From CAAGNP01 sp045603545 (GTDB taxonomy: Bacteria; Bacteroidota; Bacteroidia; Bacteroidales; UBA932), in the NCBI GenBank assembly GCA_045603545.1, contig JAZUMG010000019.1:1-64000 (forward strand): a stretch of DNA of 64,000 nt, in the 5' to 3' direction. Below, piece by piece: positions 25,227 to 34,548 of this stretch. The notes beneath the pieces are model-generated. The model was given only the letters and a program-made list of their open reading frames with translations. It ran no database searches and was not told where the DNA came from. A program made the translations under genes and the position numbers. Numbering within the stretch: position 1 is the first letter of the stretch; the number at the start of each line of letters is the position of its first letter.

Positions 25227-27161
25227 CTAGTCGTTTTTAAATTTAGCAATTAAATATTTTGCCCTCAACACCTCTGACACAGCGCCTGTGTGGCAGATAG
25301 CTCCGTGAGGCACATATTCAGGGTCACCATTGTAAAGCTCAGCGATGGAACCGATACCGTGAACAGTCATATCATCAGCATATGCATCCACAAGTTCCTC
25401 AGCTTTTGAAAGCGCAGCACCGCCAAACAGTTTCAACGATGCCTCGATATAGAAACCGATCATCCAAGGACGGGTACAACCCTGATGGTGTGCATGGTCC
25501 CTCTGATCCTGGTTACCTTCATATACACCTTTATAAAGAGGGTTCTTTGGTGAAAGGGTTCTCAATCCTCTTGAGGTGAGAAGCTCCCTCTGGATACTTC
25601 TCAATATATTTGCCTTGACCTCATCATTGATTGGAGAGTATTCAAGGGCGCAGGCAAACAACTGGTTTGGCCTTGTAAATTTGTTCTGGCCCATTTCATC
25701 CACATAGTCAGCAAGATGTGCCCTCTCCTCTACCCAGAACATATTGTAGAAATTCCTCTCTATCTTCTCCTTTACATCCATCCAGGCATAAACAGCCTTA
25801 CCGCCTTTGCCATATTTGGTCTCATTCTCGACAAGATAGCAAAGTGCATTGTACCAAAGGGCATTGGTCTCTACCTGATAACCGCCACGCTCTGCAATAG
25901 GGAGGCTGTTTGAGCCGTATGCGTTCATCCAGCTCAATGCCACACCGTTCATCTTGGTCCATAGCATACCGTTATCCTTGTTCAGACTTACACCCATTCT
26001 GCCACCCTCGATAAAGCTGTCTGCAATCTTCTTGAGGATAGCTTTGAATTTGTCCCAAGCACCCTGGGCATCACCTGTAAATGCAGCATATTGCTGTGCT
26101 ACCCAGAACATCCACAGTGCAGCCTCTACCTGGCGTGAACCATTGTAAAGCTGGTTTGAATATATTTTTACAGCAGTCTTGAGAATCTTATCAAATGTTG
26201 CCACATCCCCATCATCGAACAATGTGAGGCCAGGAAGCGAGATAAGTGTCTCCCTGAGACCCTTGCTCTCCCAAGAGTAGCCGGACAAAATCTCTGTACC
26301 CTTAGGGGTCTTCACGATGAAGTCCTTGGCAGCTATTCTCAGACAAGAGTCGTAGTCTGATCTGCTTGGAGCATTCTTCACCTCTTTGTCATACTGTCTC
26401 TTCAGACCTTTAGTGGAGATTTCAGAAGTTGAAACTGAAAGGATGATAGACTCACCTGCTGCGATAGGCATCTCAAATACACCAGGAACAAACAAATCCT
26501 CCTTGTATTCGAATCCGCGTCTCTGCTCATCGCTGTATACTACATCCTTATACCAGTCAGGATTATGGAAATAATCGTTCTCCTTGCTCAACTGAAGGTG
26601 GAGTGTAGGGAACCCTTCATACATTTTGAAGCTTGCACCATTGTCTACGATTCCGTAGTTTGCAGATGCTTCAGGGTTCTGCTGTGTAAGTGTATGGACC
26701 TCCCTGAAAGCCATAAAAGGTTTCAGACGGAGATATGTCTCTGAATGGGCTTGAACCAGGGTATATTTGATAAGCAGCTGCTCTTTGCCTTTAACGAAAA
26801 TCATCGATTTTCTGAAGATCATGCCACCAACCCTGTATTCTATTGTGCACTCCTTGTCAAACTGGAAGTCCACAATATATTTATGGCCTCTTGGCTCATA
26901 AATTTTACCGTAGCTTCTGATTCCAAGGTTAAACTCTTTATCATGTTGAATCAGTGTCTCATCAACTGATGAAAGAAGAATGTGGTTTACTCCACCGAAC
27001 TCCTCGATGGGCATTACAAACAATCCGTGGTACTTTCTGGTGTTGCAACCTACGATAGTGGTATTGCAGTAGCCACCTGTTCCATTGGCCAGTACCACCT
27101 CTCTTGGCAACGAGTACTCTAGATTAACTAGTTCCTCTTGATTAAATTTTAAATAAGACAT
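25227..27161 (-). CDS. Glycogen debranching enzyme (amylo-alpha-1,6-glucosidase type)
   Basis: The 644-residue protein has an N-terminal beta-sandwich (GDE_N; opening LEYSLPREVVLANGTGGYCNTT) and a C-terminal (alpha/alpha)6 barrel containing QVEAALWMFWVAQQYA, MNAYGSNSLPIAERGGYQVE and the catalytic-region strand NPLYKGVYEGNQDQRDHAHHQG. It removes alpha-1,6 branch stubs during glycogen breakdown. No signal peptide is present. It follows the branching enzyme gene by 14 nt. Confidence 0.92.
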   Translation of the reverse strand: MSYLKFNQEELVNLEYSLPREVVLANGTGGYCNTTIVGCNTRKYHGLFVMPIEEFGGVNHILLSSVDETLIQHDKEFNLGIRSYGKIYEPRGHKYIVDFQFDKECTIEYRVGGMIFRKSMIFVKGKEQLLIKYTLVQAHSETYLRLKPFMAFREVHTLTQQNPEASANYGIVDNGASFKMYEGFPTLHLQLSKENDYFHNPDWYKDVVYSDEQRRGFEYKEDLFVPGVFEMPIAAGESIILSVSTSEISTKGLKRQYDKEVKNAPSRSDYDSCLRIAAKDFIVKTPKGTEILSGYSWESKGLRETLISLPGLTLFDDGDVATFDKILKTAVKIYSNQLYNGSRQVEAALWMFWVAQQYAAFTGDAQGAWDKFKAILKKIADSFIEGGRMGVSLNKDNGMLWTKMNGVALSWMNAYGSNSLPIAERGGYQVETNALWYNALCYLVENETKYGKGGKAVYAWMDVKEKIERNFYNMFWVEERAHLADYVDEMGQNKFTRPNQLFACALEYSPINDEVKANILRSIQRELLTSRGLRTLSPKNPLYKGVYEGNQDQRDHAHHQGCTRPWMIGFYIEASLKLFGGAALSKAEELVDAYADDMTVHGIGSIAELYNGDPEYVPHGAICHTGAVSEVLRAKYLIAKFKND

Positions 27162-27175
27162 TTGATATATCGATA

Positions 27176-29149
27176 TTATCTAATTTTCTCCAATACCATA
27201 GCACTTCTGCTCGGAAGATACAAAGAAAGTTTGTCACCTCCATCCTTCCTTAAGGTATAGTGGTGAACACTCTCATCTATCCTGCCGAACCCGTCATAGG
27301 CTTCAGCATCCGAACTTAATGCTACGCGATACTCTCCGGATGGGGCGCAGAATTCAAAATCTGAGAAGGAGTGTACCGAATTAAAATTGAGCGCAAAGAT
27401 AAATCTTCCTCTCGCAAAAATCAAAACTTTTTGTGAATCTGAAACATATAATTGCATAGGGGATTGTCTGAGGACATTTCCACCCTTTATAAGATGGATC
27501 ATATCCCTGTCAAAATCTACCAGCGCCTTGAACCTGAGTTCCGGGTCATCCTTAAGGCTCCACTGCCTCCTGGCATGCTTATGGGACCAGTTATTCCCCT
27601 CTCTTGGGAAATCGATCCACTCCGGATGTCCGAACTCATTGCCCATAAATGTAAGATAACCGTCCCCGGCAGTAGCCACCGTTACAAGCCTTATCATCTT
27701 GTGCAGCGCTATCCCCCTCTCGACTATAGGATTTTTGGAAGCCTTATCCATACTGAAATACATCTCCTTGTCTATAAGTCTGAAGATGACGGTCTTGTCT
27801 CCTACCATCGCCTGGTCATGACACTCCACATAACTGATGGTCTTCTCATCCTTCCTCTTGTTGGTGAGCTCATAGTACATGCCACCCATACTCCAGTCCT
27901 CCTCACGCACATCCTTTATCCATTTGATCCAATTGTCAGGGACACCCATACTCATTCTGTAATCAAACCCCCAGCCACACTGTGAGATAGGGGCAGCCAG
28001 CCCGGGCATACCGCTCATCTCTTCGGCAATGGTAAATGCATCACTCCTGAGCTCCTTTACCAGAATATTGGCCAGACCGAGATATACGAGGGCATCCACA
28101 TCCTGGCCACCGTCATAATATGCATCATATGAGCAGAAATCTCTCCCCAATCCATGATCATAGTAAAGCATGCTTGTCACCCCGTCAAAACGGAAACCGT
28201 CCAGATGATACTCCTCCATCCAGAATTTCAGGTTAGACAGCAGAAAATGGATCACCGCATCCTTACCATAGTCAAAACATCTCGAATCCCAGGCCGGATG
28301 CTTGCCCCTCTCCCCAGGATGGAAATAGAGATCCTCGCTACCGTCAAACCTGCTCAACCCCTCCACCTCATTTGACACTGCATGCGAATGGACCACGTCC
28401 ATAATTACTGCGATACCGTAACCGTGGGCCTCATCCACCAGCTGTTTGAACTCATCAGGCGTTCCGAAACGGGAACTGACAGCAAAGAAATTGGCTACCT
28501 GATAACCAAAAGAGCCGTAATAAGGGTGCTCCTGGAGGGCCATGATCTGTATTGTATTGTACCCAAGCTCCGCAATGTACGGAAGGACATTCTCCCTGAA
28601 CTCATTGAAGGTACCGACTTTCTCCTCCTCTACCCCCATACCGATATGCACTTCATAAATAAGGGGATTCTTGAACGTCCTGGAATATTTCTTTTTCCAT
28701 CTGTACTTCTTGTCCGGATTCCATACCTGCGCAGAAAAACTTTTGGTTTGCTCATCCTGCACACACCTCACAGCATATGCCGGAAGCCGCTCTCCTGAAC
28801 CGCCCGGCCACTCCATGATATATTTGTACAGCATCCCATGCTTGAGTTCCTTCTCCGGTATCCTCAACTCCCAATTTCCCCCATCAATCCTTCTGAAAGC
28901 ATACCTTCCGTCCTTCTCCCAGGAGCTGTGCTCACCTACCATATAAATGGCAGTGGCATTGGGAGCCCACTCCCTCATAACCCACTCTTTCCCCTCCTTA
29001 TGAAGCATATAATAAAGGTGGTTGTTGGCAGAGGATGAGATGGAGCCATCCTTGCCTGTAAGGTCCTGCCTTTTATTAATCAGCTTCTGATATCTGTCGG
29101 TAATAACCCTCTTGAAGGGCATCAAATAAGAATCTGAATCAAAAATCAT
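27176..29149 (-). CDS. glgB: 1,4-alpha-glucan branching enzyme, eukaryote-like GH13_8
   Basis: The 657-residue protein has a CBM48 domain (about 45-130), then a GH13 barrel with DVVHSH (251-256), nucleophile D322 in GFRFDGVTSM, general acid E376 in TIAEEMSGMPG and the later VECHDQAMVGDKT. This is the pattern of the eukaryote-like branch (GH13_8). It makes alpha-1,6 branches in glycogen. Its first 11 nt overlap the end of the porin gene. All catalytic residues are present. Confidence 0.94.
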   Translation of the reverse strand: MIFDSDSYLMPFKRVITDRYQKLINKRQDLTGKDGSISSSANNHLYYMLHKEGKEWVMREWAPNATAIYMVGEHSSWEKDGRYAFRRIDGGNWELRIPEKELKHGMLYKYIMEWPGGSGERLPAYAVRCVQDEQTKSFSAQVWNPDKKYRWKKKYSRTFKNPLIYEVHIGMGVEEEKVGTFNEFRENVLPYIAELGYNTIQIMALQEHPYYGSFGYQVANFFAVSSRFGTPDEFKQLVDEAHGYGIAVIMDVVHSHAVSNEVEGLSRFDGSEDLYFHPGERGKHPAWDSRCFDYGKDAVIHFLLSNLKFWMEEYHLDGFRFDGVTSMLYYDHGLGRDFCSYDAYYDGGQDVDALVYLGLANILVKELRSDAFTIAEEMSGMPGLAAPISQCGWGFDYRMSMGVPDNWIKWIKDVREEDWSMGGMYYELTNKRKDEKTISYVECHDQAMVGDKTVIFRLIDKEMYFSMDKASKNPIVERGIALHKMIRLVTVATAGDGYLTFMGNEFGHPEWIDFPREGNNWSHKHARRQWSLKDDPELRFKALVDFDRDMIHLIKGGNVLRQSPMQLYVSDSQKVLIFARGRFIFALNFNSVHSFSDFEFCAPSGEYRVALSSDAEAYDGFGRIDESVHHYTLRKDGGDKLSLYLPSRSAMVLEKIR

Positions 29150-30416
29150 ATCGCAATAGTATATTAAATCTCAAATCATTAAGTACAACTCCCGACTGCA
29201 GCCCCTTCTGGCCACAGATGGCTTCAGCCCCCACTATTCCATGTTTCAGTATATTTCTCAAATAGTTGACAGCGAAGTATTGCCCGCACCTGTACAGCCC
29301 ACCCTCGCCGGAGATGATATCACCATTTACCTGAACACGTGAATATATGGCATTAACCTGATTCATCCCCCACTGGTACTGGTATGCAGCACTGACACCC
29401 CACCCCTTGTTTATATCCAGTGCATCCAAAGATGGAGACACTGCTATATTCATCCCCAACCCGTCCAGATCCTGGATACAATCCACCATACCGTATGCAT
29501 AAATGCCCTGGAGATAAAAATTGTGTGTGGAGCGTGAGAGTTTGAGGAATGTCCACCTCGCACTCGAGTGCGCTGCGTAAGAGAAAGCCTTCCTGTATTC
29601 ATCTCCAGAGACAGGATATTTCATGGACCTGATGTTTGCAGCAGCGAAAAGATAGAATCTATCCCTGTTCCAATGGAGGGACAAGGGGACATCGGGAACA
29701 TCCTGATACACACTCTTGACCACATATCCACCATTGAGATCCGGGACAGTTATGGTGGTAGAACTGGGCAACTCAAGTGCCAGGGTCAGCTTCAGATCCT
29801 CCTTTTTGCTCAACTTGACAGTATATGCCACCAGCGGCATCCTCCTGTCGGACATGCTGGGAGGTCCCTGCACATCCAGTGTGGTAGGTGACTCTGCCCC
29901 TCTGAATGTCGACCAGGTCTGCCCCACTGTAAGTCCCATAAACTGGAGATATGCCTGCCTTAATCTCAGATGATTCTCTGAATTATGGAAATCTGTCTCC
30001 ACATAGGCACTTATGTACCCCTTGGGGGTGACACCTATAAGTTTCAGATACAGTCTGGACATCCCCAGATCAAAGTTCATCACATCGGTATTTCTGAACG
30101 GGTTGTCCTTCGATATGGTGCCGTCGGGTATAGCACTTGTGACAAATGCAATATCCTCCATTCCACCCATATCATACAGAGCCAGAGCCTGCACATACCC
30201 ACCTATACCCAAAATAAAATTGTACGACCTGTCCTTGATAAGGAAACGGGGGATAGAAGGATCATGGAAGTGCTTACTGGAAGAATTGACCAGATAGTCA
30301 TAGAGATCCGGCGGCAAAGAGTCATTGGGGACGACAATCTGCCCCTTCGCCTCACCCGCACACAGGAGAAGCAATATGGCCAGAGTCACCCTTATAACCT
30401 TATTCACCCGGTTCAT
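29139..30416 (-). CDS. DcaP-like outer membrane porin
   Basis: The 425-residue protein has a signal peptide (about 1-25, ending EAKGQ), an N-terminal linker, then alternating amphipathic beta strands with the DcaP-type start RSYNFILGIGGYVQALALYDMGG and the pattern RLRQAYLQFMGLTVGQTWSTF. The last residue is phenylalanine (LLRYDF), as required for BAM insertion. It would allow small solutes through the outer membrane. Its place between xseB and the glycogen genes is unusual; uptake of sugars for storage is possible but not shown. Confidence 0.85.
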   Translation of the reverse strand: MNRVNKVIRVTLAILLLLCAGEAKGQIVVPNDSLPPDLYDYLVNSSSKHFHDPSIPRFLIKDRSYNFILGIGGYVQALALYDMGGMEDIAFVTSAIPDGTISKDNPFRNTDVMNFDLGMSRLYLKLIGVTPKGYISAYVETDFHNSENHLRLRQAYLQFMGLTVGQTWSTFRGAESPTTLDVQGPPSMSDRRMPLVAYTVKLSKKEDLKLTLALELPSSTTITVPDLNGGYVVKSVYQDVPDVPLSLHWNRDRFYLFAAANIRSMKYPVSGDEYRKAFSYAAHSSARWTFLKLSRSTHNFYLQGIYAYGMVDCIQDLDGLGMNIAVSPSLDALDINKGWGVSAAYQYQWGMNQVNAIYSRVQVNGDIISGEGGLYRCGQYFAVNYLRNILKHGIVGAEAICGQKGLQSGVVLNDLRFNILLRYDF

Positions 30417-30614
30417 CTACTGTTCCTCGACTAAACTTGTTCTTATATCCTCTTCGCTCTCGCGCAATTTCTTCCTGCACAAAGCCAGAAGCTCCATTGC
30501 TCTGCTGACATCCTTCGAGACCTCCCCCAACCCTTTTGAGGGATTCTCAATCTCAGCTACCAGCCTCTCCAGCTCCGCTACGAGCTCCTCGTAATTTTTC
30601 TCTATATCTTCCAT
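30417..30614 (-). CDS. xseB: Exodeoxyribonuclease VII small subunit
   Basis: The 65-residue helical protein has the XseB signature YEELVAELERLVAEIENPSKGLGEV. It binds the large subunit XseA (next gene upstream) to form the single-strand DNA exonuclease. It lies 7 nt after xseA and directly abuts the porin gene. Confidence 0.93.
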   Translation of the reverse strand: MEDIEKNYEELVAELERLVAEIENPSKGLGEVSKDVSRAMELLALCRKKLRESEEDIRTSLVEEQ

Positions 30615-30621
30615 AGTTCCA

Positions 30622-31818
30622 TTAACTTTTACACTCCATATGCTCTACTCTGCACTCAAGACACCCATCCTTGAGGAGGAGATTGAGCTTTGATCCGCAC
30701 TGCACCTGACGTACAGAGACAACCCTTTCTCCGCCAACCTCAGCAACACAATATCCCCCTTGCAAAAGGGTTGCCGGATCACCTCTGTTCACCCTCTGCT
30801 CCAAAAGATCAAGGGTATTGGCCCTGACAACAAAAAAGTGCTCCAGCTTGTGCACAAGGCTACGGTGCAGCACCTGCAGACGGCTGTTCTCCACAGAAAA
30901 TTTATTGTTCAATGCCATTGCAAGCCTTGATGACAATGAGGAGAGCATAGCCTCCTCCTGGGCAAAAATATCAAGTATATAATCTGCCAGTGCAGTGGGG
31001 GTCTTCACACTGGTACTGGCCACCATATCGCAAATGTGATAATCCTGGTCGTGACCTACCGCCACCATAACAGGCAGAGGGAACTGTGCCACATTAGCAC
31101 ACAGATCATAATCGTCAAAACAGGAAAGATCCACAGCAGAACCGCCTCCACGCAATATCAGCACGGCATCAAAAGACTCTGTACCACCCTCCACATCCTC
31201 CATGACGCCATCCAGCGCCTCCACTATCCCGGCGGGGGCAGCACCCCCCTGCATCGGAGCGGAATAGAGCTTTGTATGGAATTTGAAACCAAAGCTGTTC
31301 TCGTGAAGATGTTTCATAAAATCCCTGTAACCGGCAGCTGTTTCCGATGAAATCACAGCAAAACTCCTCGGGAGAGCCGGTAACTCAAGGGTGGAATTCA
31401 TATCGAACATCCCCTCTTCACGCAATCTGTTTATCACCTCACGGCGACGGAGCTCAGCCTCCCCTACGGTAAAGGAGGGATCTATGTCGTAAACTATCAG
31501 ACTCAGGCCATACAATTCGGAATACTGCACCTGCGCCTTGACCAGGACATTCATCCCCACTGACAGTTCACGCCCGGTAGCCCCTACAAAATATGGTCTG
31601 AGGACTTTCCAGGAGGAGCTCCACACTATCGCATGCCCCTTTGCACGCACATCTGCGCCGGAATCGTCCTTGTCGATAAGATCTATGTAGCAATGGCCGG
31701 AATAATTGGTCTTCACTGCACTTATCTCACCCTTAACCCAATAGGAATGGGGGAACCCACTCTCCAGACACCCTTTTACACGCTTCTGCAAATCATATAG
31801 AGTTATCCCTTCATTCAT
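30622..31818 (-). CDS. xseA: Exodeoxyribonuclease VII large subunit
   Basis: The 398-residue protein has an N-terminal OB fold (WVKGEISAVKTNYSGHCYIDL) and the catalytic core with ALPRSFAVISSETAAGYRDF, ILRGGGSAVDLSCFDDYDLC and the VGHDQDYHICDMVA region. It degrades single-stranded DNA into oligonucleotides in mismatch repair and recombination. It is the first gene of the thirteen-gene minus series. A -7 TACATTTG (31824-31831) ends only 5 nt before the ATG. Confidence 0.95.
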   Translation of the reverse strand: MNEGITLYDLQKRVKGCLESGFPHSYWVKGEISAVKTNYSGHCYIDLIDKDDSGADVRAKGHAIVWSSSWKVLRPYFVGATGRELSVGMNVLVKAQVQYSELYGLSLIVYDIDPSFTVGEAELRRREVINRLREEGMFDMNSTLELPALPRSFAVISSETAAGYRDFMKHLHENSFGFKFHTKLYSAPMQGGAAPAGIVEALDGVMEDVEGGTESFDAVLILRGGGSAVDLSCFDDYDLCANVAQFPLPVMVAVGHDQDYHICDMVASTSVKTPTALADYILDIFAQEEAMLSSLSSRLAMALNNKFSVENSRLQVLHRSLVHKLEHFFVVRANTLDLLEQRVNRGDPATLLQGGYCVAEVGGERVVSVRQVQCGSKLNLLLKDGCLECRVEHMECKS

Positions 31819-31823
31819 ATCTA

Positions 31824-31831
31824 CAAATGTA
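31824..31831 (-). promoter_or_regulatory. -7 element of xseA
   Basis: TACATTTG on the minus strand is a perfect TAnnTTTG match. Its end is 5 nt from the xseA ATG, which predicts a near-leaderless mRNA. The -33 is poor (CAAA 24 nt away on the plus strand). Confidence 0.4.
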
Positions 31832-31843
31832 AGAAATTTTTTC

Positions 31844-31851
31844 TATTTTTG
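31844..31851 (+). promoter_or_regulatory. -7 element of the engB operon
   Basis: TATTTTTG lies 17 nt before the engB ATG and is divergent from the xseA promoter. No clear -33 is visible. Confidence 0.5.
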
Positions 31852-31868
31852 CATCCAAAACAACTGCA

Positions 31869-32456
31869 ATGAGGATAACTAAGGCAACATTCGCCGGCAG
31901 CAGCCAGAAACTCGACCAGAGACCCAAATTGAGGGCTCCGGAATTTGCTTTTATCGGCAGATCCAATGTGGGCAAATCCTCATTGATCAATATGCTCTGC
32001 GAGCAGAAAAAACTGGCCCACACATCAGCCACCCCAGGAAAGACAAGACTGGTCAACCACTTCTACATCAATGACCAGTGGTACCTTGTCGACCTTCCGG
32101 GTTACGGCTACGCCAAAATATCCAAAAAGAAGACAGACCAGTTGTCCGACATCATCACCCACTATATCTGCAAGTCGGAAGAGCTTGTGACTCTTTTCGT
32201 CCTGCTTGACTCCCGTCACGACATACAGAAGATAGACCTGGAGTTTATGATGAAACTCGGCGAACTGGGCATCCCGTTTGCCATCATATTCACCAAAGGG
32301 GACAAACTCGGCGTGAATGCCCGTGCATCACAGATTGAGAAGAACAAAAAGGCCCTTCTGGAATACTGGGAAGAGCTCCCTCCGGTATTTGTATCATCTG
32401 CGGAGACCGGACTTGGGAAAGAGGAGATACTGGATTACATTTCGACACTACTCTAA
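31869..32456 (+). CDS. engB: Ribosome biogenesis GTPase EngB (YsxC/YihA)
   Basis: The 195-residue TRAFAC GTPase has G1 GRSNVGKSS, G3 DLPGYGYAK, G4 FTKGDK and G5 SSAETG. It is needed for assembly of the 50S subunit. It is first in the plus-strand series engB, prs, nadE, Cys-rich protein, der, and 12 nt from prs. Confidence 0.95.
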   Translation: MRITKATFAGSSQKLDQRPKLRAPEFAFIGRSNVGKSSLINMLCEQKKLAHTSATPGKTRLVNHFYINDQWYLVDLPGYGYAKISKKKTDQLSDIITHYICKSEELVTLFVLLDSRHDIQKIDLEFMMKLGELGIPFAIIFTKGDKLGVNARASQIEKNKKALLEYWEELPPVFVSSAETGLGKEEILDYISTLL

Positions 32457-32468
32457 ATTATTATAACC

Positions 32469-33419
32469 ATGGATCACACTCATACTATCAAAATTTTCTC
32501 TTGTAGAGGATCAAGGTACCTTGCAGAAAAAATAGCAAGATCACTGAACTTGGAACTTGGCAAATCTATCGTAACAGATTTCAGCGACGGAGAATTCCAG
32601 CCTGCATTTGACGAATCTGTACGTGGTGCGACAGTATTTATCGTACAATCCACCTTCCCACCTATTGACAACCTCTTCGAACTGCTTCTTATGATTGACG
32701 CAGCCAAAAGGGCCTCTGCATACAAAGTTATCGCAGTAATGCCATACTTCGGTTGGGCAAGACAAGTCAGAAAAGACCGTCCAAGGGTATCTATCGGAGC
32801 AAAATTGGTAGCTAACCTTCTGCACGCCGCAGGTTGCGACAGAGTTATGACTGCTGACCTTCACGCAGACCAAATCCAGGGCTTCTTCGACTTCCCTGTT
32901 GACCACGTATATGCAAGCTCATTGTTCTTGCCCTATATGAGAAGCCTCAACCTTGAAAATCTCTCAATCGCCGCCCCTGATATGGGTGGAGCCAAAAGGG
33001 CCAATGCATACTCACGCGTACTTGGTTGTCCACTAATCGTATGCCACAAATCAAGAGAGAGGGCAAATGTGGTAGGATCCATGACCGCCATCGGAGAAGT
33101 TGAAGGGAGAAACATCATCATCGTGGATGATATGATCGACACCGCCGGCACCATTGCCAAAGCTGCTGACATGCTTATGGAGAAAGGTGCTTTGAGTGTA
33201 CGCGCACTGGCTACACACCCTGTATTCTCAGGCCAGGCATATGAGAAAATCGCAAAATCTGCACTCACTGAGGTAGTGGTATCGGACACCATTCCACTCA
33301 GACCTGGTCCAGATCAGGATATCTCCAAGATCAAAGTGCTTTCAGTAGCAGATATCTTTGCTGATATCATAAATAAAGTATATAACTACCAACCTATCAG
33401 CCCAAGCTTCATCTTCTAG
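32469..33419 (+). CDS. prs: Ribose-phosphate pyrophosphokinase
   Basis: The 316-residue enzyme makes PRPP from ribose 5-phosphate and ATP for nucleotide, histidine and NAD synthesis. The active-site strands RTVTADLHADQIQGFF (here starting DRVMTADLHADQ) and the PRPP-binding loop VDDMIDTAGT are intact. The next gene is nadE, which uses a product of the same pathway. Six nt separate them. Confidence 0.95.
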   Translation: MDHTHTIKIFSCRGSRYLAEKIARSLNLELGKSIVTDFSDGEFQPAFDESVRGATVFIVQSTFPPIDNLFELLLMIDAAKRASAYKVIAVMPYFGWARQVRKDRPRVSIGAKLVANLLHAAGCDRVMTADLHADQIQGFFDFPVDHVYASSLFLPYMRSLNLENLSIAAPDMGGAKRANAYSRVLGCPLIVCHKSRERANVVGSMTAIGEVEGRNIIIVDDMIDTAGTIAKAADMLMEKGALSVRALATHPVFSGQAYEKIAKSALTEVVVSDTIPLRPGPDQDISKIKVLSVADIFADIINKVYNYQPISPSFIF

Positions 33420-33425
33420 ACCACA

Positions 33426-34265
33426 ATGAAGACTTTTGAATATTCCATAGAAGAGATTCACGCCACACTGGTCTCATCCCTCAGAGAATTTTTTGCCAAA
33501 TCAGGGCAGAAGAAGGCAGTTTTAGGCCTCTCAGGGGGGATAGACTCTGCGGTGGTGGCAGCACTTGCCGTGGAGGCACTCGGCAAAGAGAATGTATGTG
33601 GCATCCTGATGCCATCACAATTCTCCACACTGCACTCCCTAACAGATGCTGTTGACCTCGCAAACAACCTGGACATGAAACACCTGGTTATCCCTATTGA
33701 GAAGATGTACAACAGAGTCATAAAAGACCTGACACCAATCTTTGACGGGGACAACTCCTGGGACAACACCCAAGAGAACATCCAGGCAAGAATAAGGGGG
33801 ATGATAGTGATGGCCTACTCCAACAGGCACGGAGCCCTGGCTCTCAACACATCCAACAAAAGTGAATTGGCTATGGGTTACGGCACCCTTTATGGCGACC
33901 TGGCCGGCGCCGTTATGGTGATTGCGGACATCTATAAGATTCAGGTCTACGACCTCGCCCGTTATATAAACCGCGAGAGGACCATTATCCCCATCTCCAC
34001 CATCACCAAGGCACCGTCTGCCGAACTCCGCCACGATCAGAAAGACACCGACTCCCTCCCGGAGTATGCATTGCTTGATCCGGTTTTGCATGCTCTGATT
34101 GAAGAGGGAAAGAGCAAAGAGGAGCTGCTGGAAGAGGGTGTGGATGAGGCTCTGATAGACAGGATTCTGACACTTAAGGCGAGGAGTGCCTTCAAAGTGC
34201 ACCAGATGGCCCCTGTAATCAAAGTTAGCGACAAACCTATACACTACCCTGAAAAATGGGTATAA
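33426..34265 (+). CDS. nadE: NAD+ synthase, stand-alone synthetase domain
   Basis: The 279-residue protein carries the ATP-pyrophosphatase P-loop LGLSGGIDSAVV and the later NTSNKSELAMGYGTLYGD and KAPSAELRHDQKD motifs. It amidates deamido-NAD to NAD. The sequence looks like the synthetase domain of the glutamine-dependent form, but the N-terminal nitrilase-like glutaminase domain is absent. It should use ammonia or a separate glutaminase. It is cytoplasmic, in the prs operon. Confidence 0.93.
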   Translation: MKTFEYSIEEIHATLVSSLREFFAKSGQKKAVLGLSGGIDSAVVAALAVEALGKENVCGILMPSQFSTLHSLTDAVDLANNLDMKHLVIPIEKMYNRVIKDLTPIFDGDNSWDNTQENIQARIRGMIVMAYSNRHGALALNTSNKSELAMGYGTLYGDLAGAVMVIADIYKIQVYDLARYINRERTIIPISTITKAPSAELRHDQKDTDSLPEYALLDPVLHALIEEGKSKEELLEEGVDEALIDRILTLKARSAFKVHQMAPVIKVSDKPIHYPEKWV

Positions 34266-34272
34266 GCAACAT

Positions 34273-34548
34273 ATGAAGATCATTATAGCAGCACTCATAT
34301 TTGTAGGAATAGCCATCTTCCTGATGTGCTTCAACATCATATTCAGGGGGAAGGATTTCCCCGACACAGAGATATCCCACAACAAAGAGATGAGAAAAAG
34401 GGGTATCATCTGTGCCAAAGAGGAGGAGTTCAGAATCTGGCGCAAGAAAAACAGGAAATCCGGGGGCTGCGATGAAGATTTTTGCGTAAGCTGCAACGAG
34501 ATATGTGCAGCCAAAACATTAATGAAAGAAAAGGAGGAAAACAAATGA
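34273..34548 (+). CDS. Small membrane-anchored cysteine-cluster protein
   Basis: The 91-residue protein has an N-terminal transmembrane helix (about 3-24) and a charged soluble part with ICAKEEEF, ending in a cysteine cluster, CDEDFCVSCNEIC, spaced C-x4-C-x2-C-x3-C. The cluster could bind zinc or an iron-sulfur centre. It resembles in layout small maturation factors such as NqrM, but I cannot assign it. Its stop overlaps the der start by 4 nt (ATGA), so it is co-translated with der. Confidence 0.75.
   Translation: MKIIIAALIFVGIAIFLMCFNIIFRGKDFPDTEISHNKEMRKRGIICAKEEEFRIWRKKNRKSGGCDEDFCVSCNEICAAKTLMKEKEENK

Noticed and set aside
33639..34544. 301-aa minus-strand ORF antisense to nadE
   Set aside because: A shadow of the well-supported nadE and the small Cys-rich gene; no family features.
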